From the NCBI GenBank assembly GCA_028023455.1, contig JAQFVV010000031.1, positions 3,656,001-3,720,000 on the forward strand: a stretch of DNA of 64,000 nucleotides. Direction: 5' to 3'. The translations under genes were made by a program, and so were the position numbers. This DNA comes from Epiperipatus broadwayi. Its lineage: Eukaryota > Onychophora > Udeonychophora > Euonychophora > Peripatidae. The notes beneath the pieces were generated by a model. That model made no database searches, was not told the origin of the DNA, and saw nothing but the letters and a program-made list of their open reading frames with translations. Below are positions 12,521-24,372 of the stretch, one piece after another; positions within the stretch are counted from its first letter, which is position 1; every line of letters starts with the position of its first letter.

Positions 12521-12625
12521 GATTATTTATCTTTTCAACATGTGTATGATCAGGTGAGTCAGCAATATAAAATGGCACGAGAGTTGTGGGTCATACAAAA
12601 ATCTGAGTTCAAATTTCTATATGGT

Positions 12626-13924
12626 TTAAGTATTTTTGTTATATATATATATAATGATGAAATGCAATTTAATAAATGAAACTGCTGATGTTGAATATAG
12701 TCAACATTACATTCACATAGGTTATGCATTTTCACCTGAATAATGTTATAGATTATGTATCAGTTCTAATCCAATAATCATGAATAACTTTTATGTAGAT
12801 AATCACTTTAATGTTTAATGCAGAATGTAAATATATTTTAAAGATCATTGTAGGCAAACATTATTAAAATATAATGTACAGCATCAGATCCAATCATTTA
12901 AGATAGAAATAATTTTATGTTCAGCTTAAAATCGATTTACAATACGCATTATTTAAATCAATAAATTTTGAAATTTCTTTATAATATTTAGCTATAATTA
13001 TTAGATAAAAATGACAGGGTATCTGTAAAAACTTAAATCCTACATGAAGGCTTTTTATTTTTTGGATTTGACTGACTTTTAAAAACTGTCTACTAACAAA
13101 AAATAGCAATGACATTTTTAAATTATCTATTTAGTGGTATTTCATCGCTATATATTTATATATATTATTTAATTATGTATTACATATATTTGTGCCAACT
13201 GTTAGCTGCAAGGTGGGTTTTTAGGTTGAAAATGGAATGTTTAATCTTTATCTTGCATGACTGAATCTTAAGTTGTCTGCTATATTTGTTTAAACAGCAC
13301 GATGTAATTAAATCATCTTTTTTTCTTGTAATTAAATATTAAAAGATTATTGATCTATATAAAGTTATCAGATTGAAAATAAGAGGCAGGTAGTGTAGCT
13401 GTTCTAATTATTTGTTTAATGTTGCGTTATATTTTACAATTTGTTTATTTAAATATTTAGATATATTATAGATTTACTTGCAAATATTTTTTGAGAATGT
13501 TAGCCAACAATAAAATAATATAAATAAATATTATTTACAATATTTTATATAAGCAATTACTCATTTTAAATTTTCTTATAATAATCCAGACCATAAGTTT
13601 ATTATTACTGATTAAAAGACAGTTTCATTTTGTATTTAAAAACTTCATATAAATTTATAAGTATATACTACTAATGAAAATATATAATTTTTTGTTTTGA
13701 ATCAGTATACTGTAAAATAGTCTTCCAATAAATGTATAGACAAAATAATATTCATGCTAATCAAATATAAGTTTAAACTGTAGTATTTATGTATTGGATT
13801 ATTTCCATCATCTAATATTAAGCATTGAATGTTTTTAGAAAACTTTATTTAAATTTCCCAATTACATTCAACTGTTACTAATACCACACAGGTTAGTATA
13901 TTCATAATGCTGTGAAAGATATTA
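12626..13924. other. AT-rich sequence, no gene seen
   Basis: A 64-codon minus-strand frame at 12921-13115 has no recognisable domain. No repeats are identified. Confidence 0.4.
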
Positions 13925-14045
13925 TTCTCCTCTCTTCTTCAGGTGTTAGTGGCTTGACCAGTAGCTTGGGAATTGAATCTGGTTCCTTAGATTATTAAAT
14001 ATTGAAATTTTAAGGTTATGCTCTAACCAACAGCCGTCCTGACAA
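13925..14045 (-). repeat. tRNA-derived SINE
   Basis: The minus strand reads GGACGGCTGTTGGTTAGAGC (an A-box-like D-arm) and about 45 bp later GATTCAATTCCC (B-box-like). The spacing fits a split tRNA promoter. It is not a working tRNA, because the anticodon arm is unrecognisable. Confidence 0.5.
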
Positions 14046-14128
14046 TGATCAGTAGAAATTTCTCCACTTTTTTCTAAGAGAGCCATCCTGACAATGGTCA
14101 GTAGAAATTTCTCCACTTTTTTCTAAGA
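14032..14128. repeat. 47-bp direct duplication
   Basis: Two copies (14032-14078 and 14082-14128) begin near CATCCTGACAATG and end CTTTTTTCTAAGAG, with only a few differences. The first copy joins the SINE end. Confidence 0.75.
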
Positions 14129-14129
14129 G

Positions 14130-14565
14130 TAATGTTGATTTTGTTTTCCATATATGCATTATGAATAGCCTCATTAAGTTGACCTTATGGGGTTATTCAC
14201 TATTGTTATATGATCAGCTTCTTTGAATTTTCTTTGTATCTTTTTGTATTTTCTCAATTGACCATAAGTTCATTGGTACATACATAGTCTGCTATCTTGG
14301 ACATATCTGTTTTCTCTCTTTTAATGATCAGTTTGTGTTCTTGCAATCACTTTTCGATGGGTCAACTGGTCGATGCAATTTTTTCTTTTCAGCATTTCAA
14401 GTTTACACATAATGTGCTATGGCACTGGAAAGCTTTTCGGATGTTATCCTGACTGCAGATTTTCCTTAACTTGTCTGCTGTCTTTGGTATGTATGGATAC
14501 ACTACAATAGCAATAATTGTTTTTGATGGTTCTTTTTGTTGTCCATTTAAGATTTTCTTAATAAC
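14130..14565 (-). pseudogene. Penelope-like element (PLE) relic, end of RT and GIY-YIG linker region
   Basis: Minus-strand frames give PYIPKTADKLRKICSQDNI at about 14505-14440. This corresponds to the conserved block between the reverse transcriptase and GIY-YIG domain of Penelope elements (roughly PYI.G.S..LRR......I). Further on, CIDQLTHRKVIAR and KREKTDMSKIADYVCTNE resemble the YIG-T-R...EH and ...SA.AEH parts of the GIY-YIG endonuclease. The frame breaks several times, so it is dead. It is relevant because Penelope elements are proposed carriers or mobilisers of hammerhead RNAs in animals. Assignment rests on motif recall. Confidence 0.55.
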
Positions 14566-14594
14566 CGCTGATAAGAGTTTGTTCTATATAGATC

Positions 14595-15029
14595 TTTTCT
14601 TTTTTCAAATCACTGATTTCTAAATAAACTTCTTTTGCTCTTTTCTATAGTGACAAAAGCAATACAGCAGTTGTAATGGATACAATTGATTATTACAGTA
14701 AATCTAAAAATCTATAATTTTTTATTTTAGATATAATAATTGAAATAAATAATCATTCATTATTATTATTAAGCCTTATTATAAATGTTGATAATTCTCA
14801 TATATATATTATCACTTCCAATTAAATTGTTTTCAGTCTATTTTTGTTTTAAAAATTCTTATATAGTAGATATATTTCAGATTTTAACGCGTTCCCTCCC
14901 CCCGCCGCCCAGAAAAAACAGAAATCTGATTATTTTTAAAATACTTTCTATAAAAATTAACAATATGAACTTACATTTTATATTTACAATTTAATTTTAT
15001 TTTACTAAAATAAAAAAAATTAACTATAG
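14595..15029. other. AT-rich sequence, no gene seen
   Basis: Contains a C-rich patch at about 14896-14911. The plus-strand frame over it has no domain. Confidence 0.4.
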
Positions 15030-15125
15030 CAGTGGTTCTTAAAGTGAGGTTCCTGATCCTCAGACGATCATGAAAAGATTCTGGGAGAGTCGTGAAAAAA
15101 ATTTAGAAAATTTCCTCTTTAATTT
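15030..15125 (+). mobile_element. hAT transposon terminal fragment
   Basis: CAGTGGTTCTTAAAGTGAGG followed by GATCCTCAGACGATCATG resembles the 5' ends of ZBED/Charlie-type hAT elements. A similar end lies at 17365-17460 (CAAAATGAGGTTCACAAC). It appears to be a detached end. Confidence 0.5.
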
Positions 15126-15599
15126 TTTTTAATAAATTTAGGCCTACTATAAATAAAAATTTGTATTCATGTATGTGAAAAATTGTTCGACACGTGCTTT
15201 GAACAAATTGTTCAACTATACAGTCACATTATACAGATGCGCTCTACTTATGAACATTCGGACATATGAACAGGCTGCCATTGTTTGTTAATAATGTAAA
15301 AGATATGGAATTGCTATTATAGGAATTTGGAGAGATAAAAGAATTATGAAAATTGAATTCAGTGGGGGAGGGGGATCTAAGATTTTAGTATATAATGAAA
15401 GAATAAAACTGAAGAATGTAAAATGGGAAATATTTATTTTGAAAAAGTTATGGATAAAGATATTTAGATATTTTATTAAATCAAAAAAAGAATTATTTGA
15501 AATTAGATTTGATAAGAAAATCAATAGAGTGAAATTGATTAAAAATCTGGTATGTTTTTCATATAATAAATATAAGAAATATTCCATATATAATAATAA
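15126..15599. other. unrecognised sequence with a 91-codon open frame
   Basis: The plus-strand frame 15346-15621 is lysine- and isoleucine-rich with a GGGG run, and a 99-codon antisense frame overlaps it. Neither shows a known domain. The plus frame runs toward the RTE tail that follows, so it could be eroded LINE sequence. Confidence 0.3.
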
Positions 15600-15895
15600 G
15601 AAAACAAACAGGAATTATTGATATTGAAAGAATTAAGAATTTAAAGTAGATTTGGGCTGGACATATTGTTAGAAGAAATGATAACAGATAGACAGTTGAC
15701 ATCTTAAACTGGATTCCAAGAGAGTATAAAATATCTAGAAAGAGACCTTACATGAGATAAATGTCTGAAATAATGAAGTGTGTTTGATGTAATATGGAGA
15801 AAAGCAACTAGAGATCGGAGAAGATGGATTGAATTTGGAGGCATCCTGCAGTGGATCAATAATGGTTGAAAATGATGATTACATACCATTATATG
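15600..15895 (+). pseudogene. RTE-like LINE 3' tail
   Basis: Frames read IWAGHIVRRNDNRQ, then IWRKATRDRRRWIEFGG, then LQWI, matching the characteristic C-terminus of RTE elements (W.GH..R..DNR, R.RWR......Q.W). The same tail occurs at about 54.6-54.85 kb (plus) and 35.54-35.76 kb (minus). Stops interrupt it. Confidence 0.65.
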
Positions 15896-15949
15896 TGGAA
15901 AGGATATCTTAAAAAAAATGTACTTTGCATTGACCAGGAAACTAATTTT

Positions 15950-16560
15950 TTTTAAAGCTAGAATACAAAAAAAAGCATGGTGAATTGTAACCAGATGAGG
16001 CTATTTAAAATGAAATGGAATGCACTTCTTTTGAATAAGGGAAATCAAAAAGTAAATTTAAAATATTTGGAAAATTACTATACATGAATAAAAATAGATT
16101 AGAAAAAAATGTTTAATTGGATTATGTTGTGAAGACAGCAAAAATGTTGGGCAAAACAGATTCTACAATATATAAAGTTAATAGATAGGCAATTTATTTT
16201 CATGTATTTATATAAATGAAAAGAGAAAGAAGATAGATAAATTGGTTAGGAAAAAAGAAGTAAAATTCTGGAAAACGAATACGAATAAAAAATAATAATT
16301 CAGAATTATATAAAATTAAAAATTATTTATATAAGGATGTATGATAACACTAAAGGGAGCTTATTATTTGTTGCAATGGCAGAATCAAAAGGGGGGACAA
16401 AAACAAAAGAAAGATTTGGATTATAGATGTAGTTTATGTGGACATGAAAGAGAAGATACTGAACACTTATTTTTGGAATGTAAAATGTCAAAAGAAGATT
16501 AGGATAAACTGTGAGAAAAATGGGAGGAAAATAAAGGTAAAGAGAATGAAAGAGAGATTT
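15950..16560 (+). pseudogene. L1/Tx1-like LINE C-terminal fragment
   Basis: At about 16412-16530 the plus strand reads KDLDYRCSLCGHEREDTEHL followed by FLECKMSKED. The pattern is Cx2C...HxxxxC, the C-terminal zinc-knuckle of L1/Tx1-like reverse transcriptases. The upstream 400 bp is lysine-rich and interrupted by stops. It is closely related to the minus-strand relic at 30.5-32.5 kb, which reads KDFDYKYSLC at the same place. Confidence 0.6.
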
Positions 16561-16830
16561 TTTTTATTATTCAAATCTTTATAACAAAAATAGAAATGAT
16601 AGAATAAAATAATGGAATTACTTAAATAATGATTAATTAAAATGTGATAGGAGGATCAAAAGAATGAAACTAAGATACTAAGAGGTAGAAAAAATTTATT
16701 GTGATATATTAAGGGTTCTAAAAAAGAAAAATCTTAAGTTTGCTAACAGGATTATAAGGCATATAGCCTATGCATAAAATAACATAAGATAACAAAAAGC
16801 TAATGAAGAAATATGATGTTTACCTTGGTA

Positions 16831-16964
16831 TACTAATGTAATACTATATAAAATTAATATTTTAATAAATATATTGTATTAGATATTTTTATTTTATAAG
16901 TAATGCAATACTATATAAAATTAATATTTTAATAAATATATTGTATTATATATTTTTATTTTAG
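16831..16964. repeat. 67-bp tandem duplication
   Basis: Two copies of a unit containing ATACTATATAAAATTAATAT lie head to tail (period 67 bp) with few differences. Confidence 0.75.
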
Positions 16965-17364
16965 GAGTTATATATATATTTTTTTAATTTTTGTTAAATA
17001 TTTTAGAAAAACTCCTGCATATATTTATGTATGAAGTCTTCTCAAATGCAGTTAAAGATTACCAAATTAGAACTTTTAATTTCTCAATTACTATGGGCGT
17101 ATAAGTCGGGGGTGGGGCAAAGCATAACTGCTTCCTAAATTCGGAAAAAGCGTTGGAAAAATTTGGGCAAAGCACAAAAAAAAAATCAGCAAAGAAAGGA
17201 AAAGATTGCAAAATTATCAATGATGGCAAATTAAAGTCAAAAATCTAAATTTTAAAAACACATTTTTGAAGAGAGTAACTAGAAAATGTTGCAAAAACTT
17301 ACACCATTAAAAAATGTAGCTTATTTATAAATCTCAAAACAAGGTAAATATTACACATTTTAAT

Positions 17365-19235
17365 CTATACATTCATTAAAGTTTTTCAAAATGAGGTTCA
17401 CAACTCTTTGGGAACCTGTGGATCTTATCAAGAAGAATCATGAAAATAAAATTTCAAATTTTTAAATTATTTTTATATACAGATATATATTTTTTAAATT
17501 TTAAGTGAAAATTTACATATTACATTGTTTATTTTACAATTCGTATATGTCAGCACTATAAACATTGACGAATATTCTTATTTGTGCAGTTTACTAGTTT
17601 TATCTTCATAACAAGTATCATTGGTATTTATTGAGTTTGATAATTCTTCAAAAAAAATTTAACCATGAGAATGCTAATAAAAACAATATATTTGTAAACA
17701 CCTATCATCCCAAGGCAATGAAGACACCAAAGAGTCCAAATTGCAAGTGACAACAACTTATATTTTACCAGATCCAGCACAAACATTCACATTGTTTTCA
17801 ACACTAGGTAGAAAAAGATAAAAAATATATTGTTAAAAAATGTAAAAATATGATTTTTCTTATTTGTGACTTCATATAATAATCCACACCAGCCTATGTG
17901 TATAATCATCCAGAAACAGTTATTATTTAGATACAGTGCATAGTGAATTTAAGAGTGAAACAATTAATCTTTTGAAAGAAAGGCTGAAGAATTAAAATGG
18001 CAAACTAAGTTTTTCAAAACATGCTAAATTAAATGAGAAATTAGTAAAAGTTCCTTTTGAAATTGCTTTATTAAATGCTTAAAAAAACCTTATATAATTA
18101 GCTAAGATCTCATCTTACCAACAGCAGTGAAAATTTGTGAGACTATCCATGTTTCCAAAATATCAAACTCTTTTAAAAGAACTTCTCTATCCAGTGATAC
18201 AATTAAAAGAAGAATAGATAGAACTGCCAACAATATCATGTCTATGTTATTATCTCAAATTAAACAAAGTATATTGTCATACAACTTTATGAACCAGTTG
18301 ATAATGCAAATGATGCCATTTCATAATTTTTCTCAAAATTTGAAAATTTATGAAAAATTGATTTATAGAAATCTTTCTTGAGCAACTACAGGAAGAGAAA
18401 TAGTGAAATAGTGAATGACTTTTTTTAAATAGAAAATGAGCTTGAGTAGCAAAAATGCATTAGAGTTTGCTTCAATGGAACTGCAGCTACGGCTGGCAGA
18501 ATTTCAAGATTTATAGGAGAATTAAAAAGATTTGTCTGAATGCAAGATATATTCATTGCATTATCCACAGAATGAAACTAGTATTTAAACATACAACAAA
18601 ATTGCTTAGTAAAGTGTTGTCAGAAGTTTCCACAATAATTATGTAAAAAGTAACTTCACCAATACAAAACTGTTTTAATTTTTGTGTCAAGACATGAACT
18701 CTAATTACGAAACTCTTTTACATCATACAGAAGTAAAAAAAATATCTGTCCCATGCTAATGTTCTAAAAAGAGTTTTAATATTAAAAAATTAATTACGAT
18801 TTTTTTTTCATAAAAATACCACATCAACATCTCTTTTTTTTATTGAAATTGGATGTGTCCTTTCTTATCTGATGATTTTTTTTCAAAAAATAAATAAATG
18901 AATTTGTATCTCTCTCTGCAAATAAAAGGTACCAATATATTAATCCTAAACACAAAATTATAACCATTTCAAAATAAACTTTCTGCATGATTAAAAAGTT
19001 TTAGAGATAATAATATAAAAATGTTTGCTTCTCTCCATCAATTTCTTAAAGAAAATAACATTTTATTATCAACAGAAGGTAAAATTTATGTAAATAAACT
19101 AAATATAAATACAATAAAATTATATAATAATAGCCTATGCCTTTATTAAGAATCTTTTCTTTCAGGGCCATTACTGTTTCTATATATTCCAGGGAAACCT
19201 TTATATCAATGAGTTTGAGAATCACTATTTTATAT
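17365..19235 (+). pseudogene. hAT transposon relic, ZBED5-like transposase
   Basis: A left end resembling hAT termini (17365-17460) and a right end whose reverse complement reads AGTGATTCTCAAACTC (about 19229-19214) bracket a broken transposase. The best segment, 18127-18381, reads MKICETIHVSKISNSFKRTS, then LSSDTIKRRIDRTANNIMSM, matching the region just before the first catalytic Asp of ZBED5/SCAND3-type hAT proteins (KE.C......F..VPLS.DT..RRID..A.DI). Preceding sequence (about 18060-18120) is also related but out of frame. The DE(S/T) motif and C-terminal dimerisation region are not visible. It is dead. Confidence 0.6.
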
Positions 19236-21924
19236 TATAAAAACAGTAGATTATTGGCTACACGTTTTTGTATTATTGTTTTATCCATAGTTTTTTGTGT
19301 GTTTAAATTACAATATTTATAACCAAGTCTAAGTTAAAACAAATACATCTAATTATACATTAGATGGTTTACCCATTTCTTGATTTATATAAATATTATT
19401 GGTTAAAATAAGTTTATATCCTTTCCTATTCATATGACAGTAAATAGCATTCACTCTTTAGTGCACAAAGCACTGATGAAACATCAAATTGATGTAACAA
19501 AGCTACGATAATTAAAACTTTGTTTATTCATCATATTTTAGGATCAGAGTGATTTTTTTACTCTGAAGTAATTCTGATTGCTTTTATGATAAAGTCATTT
19601 TTCTAAATCTGTCTAAAAGATATTTAACATGATATGTTCTCTTCTTGTCATGCAACAGAAGACAAAAAATTGCTACAAACATTGAATGTTTTTTTCAAAA
19701 ATACACTCAGCTACAAATATTTCAGATAGAGAAAGAAAGAAGTGATTATACAAAAGATAATATATCTATAAATCAAACAATTTCCCAAACTATTACAAAG
19801 AATAAATTGAGAAATCTCAGTGAATATCAAAATATTGCAAAAAAGTCTCAAATCTATATAAAGGATGGTTTCTCTAAATGTATTGACAGAAACAGTGACA
19901 TTGAGTTAATGTGAACCATAAATATTGTACTGATTCTGGATAATAAAAGTCAAGAAAAATAAACTATTTTATAACAAAGAAATTTGATAAAAGCTCTTAT
20001 CTGAGAGATTACAAAAATGAATGATTCAGACTTTATTTTTTCCTTATCTTCAATTTCAAATCATCAAACTTATAAAGTTTATATAAAGTAATATTTCTAT
20101 TTTTAAAAACTAAAAAAAGATAAAGTGGCTCACAAAGGATATGAAAACAGTTTGTAGACTATGATAAAATGGATGAAGTATCAGAAAAAAGCAAAACACA
20201 AAATGTTACTGCTATGTCAAATAATCATTACCCAATTAATGTATTTCAATGAGGTCCTGAGGAAGATCATAATAATTTAGTCAAAGTTTCTGATATTAAT
20301 CTGATAATTTTTTTAATGTCAACATTTTTGTTCCAAGTACATTTTTTGGCTAAAAGAAAACCTGAAAAATTAGATGAATGCCCATATGTAGTGGACCTCA
20401 TCTATTATCTAAATCAATATGCAGTATTCTATAAATGAAATTATTTTACAAAACAAATAATGTAAAATATTTTATTATCATTGATAGAATTTCAGATATC
20501 AGCAGGATTGAAAGATTACAGCATATTTCAGATTCATCACTAAGGATGACACCGGGGAATCTTTTAACAGATTTTATGTAATGACTTTATTTGAAGGAAG
20601 TACTATTAATACTTGGGGAAGCTAGAACTAGACAAAATTGTGGGAGATTTTTGGTAGTACAGCAAATGAGTAGTATTCATAAACTTTGGCAACAGAATAG
20701 AGCATTCTTACTTATTGTAAATATACATTGTTAATAGCATCTCCTAAATTTTGCTATGCAAGATAAAACAAAGGTGCTGAACCATTTTATATGACTTTAG
20801 GAATTGTTCATATTATCTATGGTTACTTAGAAGATAATTGATTTTCATCCTTTGAAATTATCATGATAGATGAAGAACAAATTTTATGAAGTGTTAAATT
20901 TCAAAACATAATAATATAGCCTTGTAAATAAAATTATTTTTAGAATTGACAACTATTCAAAGCCCTAAAATATATACAGATAGTAGAGCATTATTAAATA
21001 CTATCTGCAATTTTATCTTCTTAATTAGATATGTTATGCTGAATATATTATTGTCAAAAAACAAAAAGCTCAACAAGTACCTCCAGAAAAATCCTAATGC
21101 ATCAGATGAGTACTGTTAAGTTGCATAACTTTATAATGTTGATCTGGACATTCTAAAGGTAATCTAAACAAAGTTTGTCATAGATTATATGCACCAATGA
21201 AGCTCACATTTACTGAAGCTAATATTGTTGAAACTGTTTACAGGAACAAGCTTCATGGCATATTATCAATCTTCAACAATACTACTAATTTCATGGCAAC
21301 CATACTAGCTACATCATATTTTGAATAATGTTTTTTAAACAGTCTCAAATGAATAAAAACTTATGTGAATAATATAATGGTTTAAACATGACTAAACAAT
21401 AATATTAAATATTGAATGAAAATACACCACTATGTTGATTGACAAAATTAATGAACAAATAACATACTTTTCTTCCTAAATTGATAAAACTTTTTATCAA
21501 AAATTGATGTTTAAGTTTTTATTTGTGTAAATGTTTAAATAAATCAACTCTGTCTGCCTTCTTTAACTAAAGTATTCCCATATATCCATGCTTATCATAC
21601 TCTTAAAATAAGTTATTCTATCATCTCAATATGTATATATATATATCATAAGCTAAAAATTTATGATCTTTATATCAATACAATAAACATAACTAATTTA
21701 TACATAAAACACAATTCGTGTATTCTTTGAATGCTTCTTCAATATTTTAATAAAGATCAGTGCTTACATTATTAATCATGCCTTATTAATAAGACATTAT
21801 CCAATAAAAATAACTTAACCTTGATAAATACAAACCTCTATTCTCATATCTTCCAAAATATTTCATCCAACATCTTTATAGAAAATTACTTGATGAAAAC
21901 TTATTAATTTTGCTAAAAGTTAAT
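19236..21924. other. unrecognised AT-rich sequence
   Basis: An 89-codon frame at 19645-19914 (plus) is rich in Lys, Ile and Gln and has no known domain. The stretch 20100-21330 has slightly more complex, coding-like texture with many stops on the plus strand and may be an eroded retroelement, but no motif supports that. Confidence 0.3.
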
Positions 21925-22251
21925 TTAATGGGTATTAATTATTTAGCTAGTCTTGGCTGGTTGATGGTGTTCTGGCTAACCAAAAACACCTATAAATGCC
22001 ATTTATATGGCCTAGACTTATGGCGAAGAAAACAGTTCTGTTTATCTTAGCCATTGCAAGCCGCTTGATGGCATTGCACAGAAATATGGCCTGTTTTGTG
22101 CTTTATGACACTTTATGCAAATTCACACAATTCGCAGTTTGCTACTGTATCATCTGATAGTGTCTGAATTTCAAGTAGCCACAACTTTGGAAATCTCTAT
22201 AGCAGAGTAATTTTATTTCTAATTAAATCATGCAGTCTGACTCATTATGAA

Positions 22252-22452
22252 TTGTCCCATCATCCTCACCCTTCCCTACACAACTTGGAATGTGAAAAAC
22301 ATTGGCAAAGGGTAGGGCCAAACAGGATTCAGCTGAGCTCATGCAAAAACTCACACTTTCATGAGAAAATATACAAGACAAATAAAATGGCATACTGTGG
22401 CAAGGTATTCAATTTGCACACGTTTCCAAAACAAAAGCTTGTGATTCTATGA
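22252..22452 (+). pseudogene. possible C2H2 zinc-finger remnant inside the TTAA element
   Basis: A 66-codon frame reads FHEKIYKTNKMAYCGKVFNL. HEK.Y followed by CGKVF resembles the linker (HTGEKPY) and start of a C2H2 finger, but the second Cys/His set is missing. It could be chance or captured sequence. Confidence 0.25.
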
Positions 22453-22595
22453 CATAAATCACTACAAAAAAAAAAAGAAAACGAAAGCTGAAAAAGTCAA
22501 AAGTTTTGATCTTATTTTTATTTGGGGGGGGGGGATACTTTGTCGTCACTGAGACAAAAGTTATTTTTGGTTTGTTATTATTTTTAAAAAAAGAT

Positions 22596-23119
22596 AATAG
22601 AAATTGGTTTTAAAAATAAAAAATTTACTATATCCGCAGTAAAGATGTGTTCGCGTATAATTTTTATTATTGTAATTTGTTAGTAGGAAGGGAAAAAAAA
22701 CTACAAATAAAAAAATTAAAGATGTAGTAAAAAAAAATAAAAGGATAAAAAAAATTAATTAATAGTAAAAGTTGTTTTTAAAAATCGCTAAATAGAAATC
22801 GCATAATACAAATAAAGCCAAAAAAAAAAGGTCGCCATATAGCCAAAAAAATAAAGTAATAGAAATTAGTTTTAAAAATAAGTTTTACTATATCAATAGT
22901 AAAGATGTGTTTGTGTATAATTTTTATTATTGTAATTTGTTAGTAGGAAGGAGAAAAAAAACCTTAAAAATAAAAAATTAAAGACATAGTAGAAAAAAAT
23001 AAAAGGATAAAAAAAATTAATTAATATTAAAAGTTGTTTTTAAAAAATCGCTAAATAGAAATTGTGTAATACAAATAAATACCAAAAATATTGCCCTATA
23101 GCCAAAAATAAAGTTGCTG
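22596..23119. repeat. 262-bp tandem duplication
   Basis: A unit starting AATAGAAATTGGTTTTAAAA at 22596 repeats at 22858 with modest divergence, including the TAATTTGTTAGTAGGAAGG block. It lies within the TTAA element. Confidence 0.75.
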
Positions 23120-23220
23120 TATTTTAAAAATCGTGGCCCGGTAATGTTGCATTGCACTATTTTTGACTGGCAACAATGCCATCAAATGGCCAAGACTGGC
23201 TAAGTAATTAGTACCATTAA

Positions 23221-23500
23221 ATGCTATTCTCAATGTCTTGGGTATATATTTCATTTCACTATTATTCTTACAAAAGAGAAGAATAGATATACAATCTTTC
23301 TATCACATAATAGGCATTGTTATAAAAGGTATATTAAACTGTAATTATAAATATACTTGCTTGATCTCTAGAAAATGTAATAAACATACATATACAAAAA
23401 CATAAGAGAGCAAAGTTTTAATAATATTAATTAAGCATGATGTGCTATTACCAAAATGCAAACATAAGTAGCATAAAAAATAACTATAAATAATAATAAA
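23221..23500. other. AT-rich sequence, no gene seen
   Basis: Short spacer between the TTAA element and the fold-back repeat. No feature is visible. Confidence 0.4.
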
Positions 23501-23512
23501 TTAAACGACTAA

Positions 23513-24360
23513 AAAGCTTCCTTCAGCTATCCATTTCATTCTATAAACCGATACACATGACCACATACATGTGAAAAAGATAAATGATTTCCAATATATG
23601 TATTTTGTGCTCAACCAGAACTCATCAATTGATCCATATTATCATCTCCCACACATATATAATCACTAATCACTTTATATTAACATAGGAAACCATACTT
23701 TAATGGATAGGCTTCAATCCTCTCCACCCTCAAACTCTTCAGTTATCCATTTAATTGAAAGTCTGATGATGAAATGTTCAAATTCTTGCTGGTGCCAATA
23801 TTGTTGGCATGCCCATGTTGACTTTAAGTTACTCTGACCCATCCTGTATAAGACTTTAATATGTACATTTAAATACGAGGAGGGATGGGCAGAATTCAGG
23901 CAGAATCTGTAATGTTTGAATACAAGTATAATGTATATATCTGCCCATCCCTCTTCTGCGTATTTAAATGGCTAAATTAAGGTTTATTATTTGAGGTGTC
24001 AGAGTGACTTAAAATCAACATGGGTATGACAACAATATTGGCATCAACAAGGATTTGACTATTCTATCATCAGATTTTCAATAATATGTATGGCTGAAGA
24101 GTTAGAAGGTGGAGAGGATTAAATCCTGGCCATTTTTGCTACCTTAATATAAATTGAACACTGATTATATATATAGGAGATGAGTGCTTGTTTGTTCAGC
24201 ATGAAATATATATATATATTGGAGAACATTTATCTTTTTCACATGTATGTGGTCATGTGTAACTGTTATATAGAATGGAGTGAATAGAAGGGAGCTTGAA
24301 AGTCTGTGTTCAAATCACCTCTAATTACATCTATGTTCAGTTTATACTTGTAATCAAATG
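23513..24360. mobile_element. Family A long fold-back element
   Basis: Two Family A copies face each other with arms of about 400 bp around a centre near 23920. Matching blocks include AGGAGGGATGGGCAG (left, near 23879) and its complement (right, near 23943), and the hammerhead blocks near 23620 and 24190. The right arm ends with the tRNA-like GTTCAAATCACC (about 24310). Flanks carry TTAAACGACTAA (23501-23512) and TTAAATAACTAA (24361-24372). They match except for a CG/TA change, so this is a probable target duplication. Both hammerheads are damaged: the left reads TTGATGA with AAAA, and the right lacks the CT of CTGATGA. Confidence 0.7.
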
Positions 24361-24372
24361 TTAAATAACTAA

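Larger units (their letters stand above)
12138..12612. mobile_element. Family A fold-back element with 13-bp target duplication
   Basis: Two Family A copies face each other about a centre near 12405. Each arm runs from a tRNA-like outer end (left arm on the minus strand: CTTCGAATCC near 12195; right arm on the plus strand: GTTCAAATTTC near 12608), through a hammerhead block, to the centre. The insert is bracketed by a perfect 13-bp direct repeat, ATTTCTATATGGT, at 12125-12137 and 12613-12625. A duplication of this size points to retrotransposition, and the inversion to a snap-back or twin-primed cDNA. The tRNA-like boxes suggest RNA polymerase III transcription (inference). Confidence 0.8.
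21925..23220. mobile_element. TTAA-flanked non-autonomous DNA transposon
   Basis: TTAA at 21925-21928 and 23217-23220 brackets inverted terminal repeats of about 40 bp: left TGGGTATTAATTATTTAGCT and right (reverse complement) TGGTACTAATTACTTAGCCA, both continuing AGTCTTGGC. A TTAA target duplication is used by piggyBac and Kolobok superfamilies. The termini do not start with CCC as typical piggyBac does, so Kolobok or another group is as likely. No transposase is present. Confidence 0.7.

Noticed and set aside
15288-15621. Overlapping sense and antisense frames of 91 and 99 codons
   Set aside because: No recognisable domain on either strand and flanked by LINE debris; low-complexity composition explains the open frames.
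19645-19914. 89-codon Lys/Ile/Gln-rich frame as a gene
   Set aside because: No domain, codon use typical of non-coding AT-rich DNA, and no conserved neighbours.
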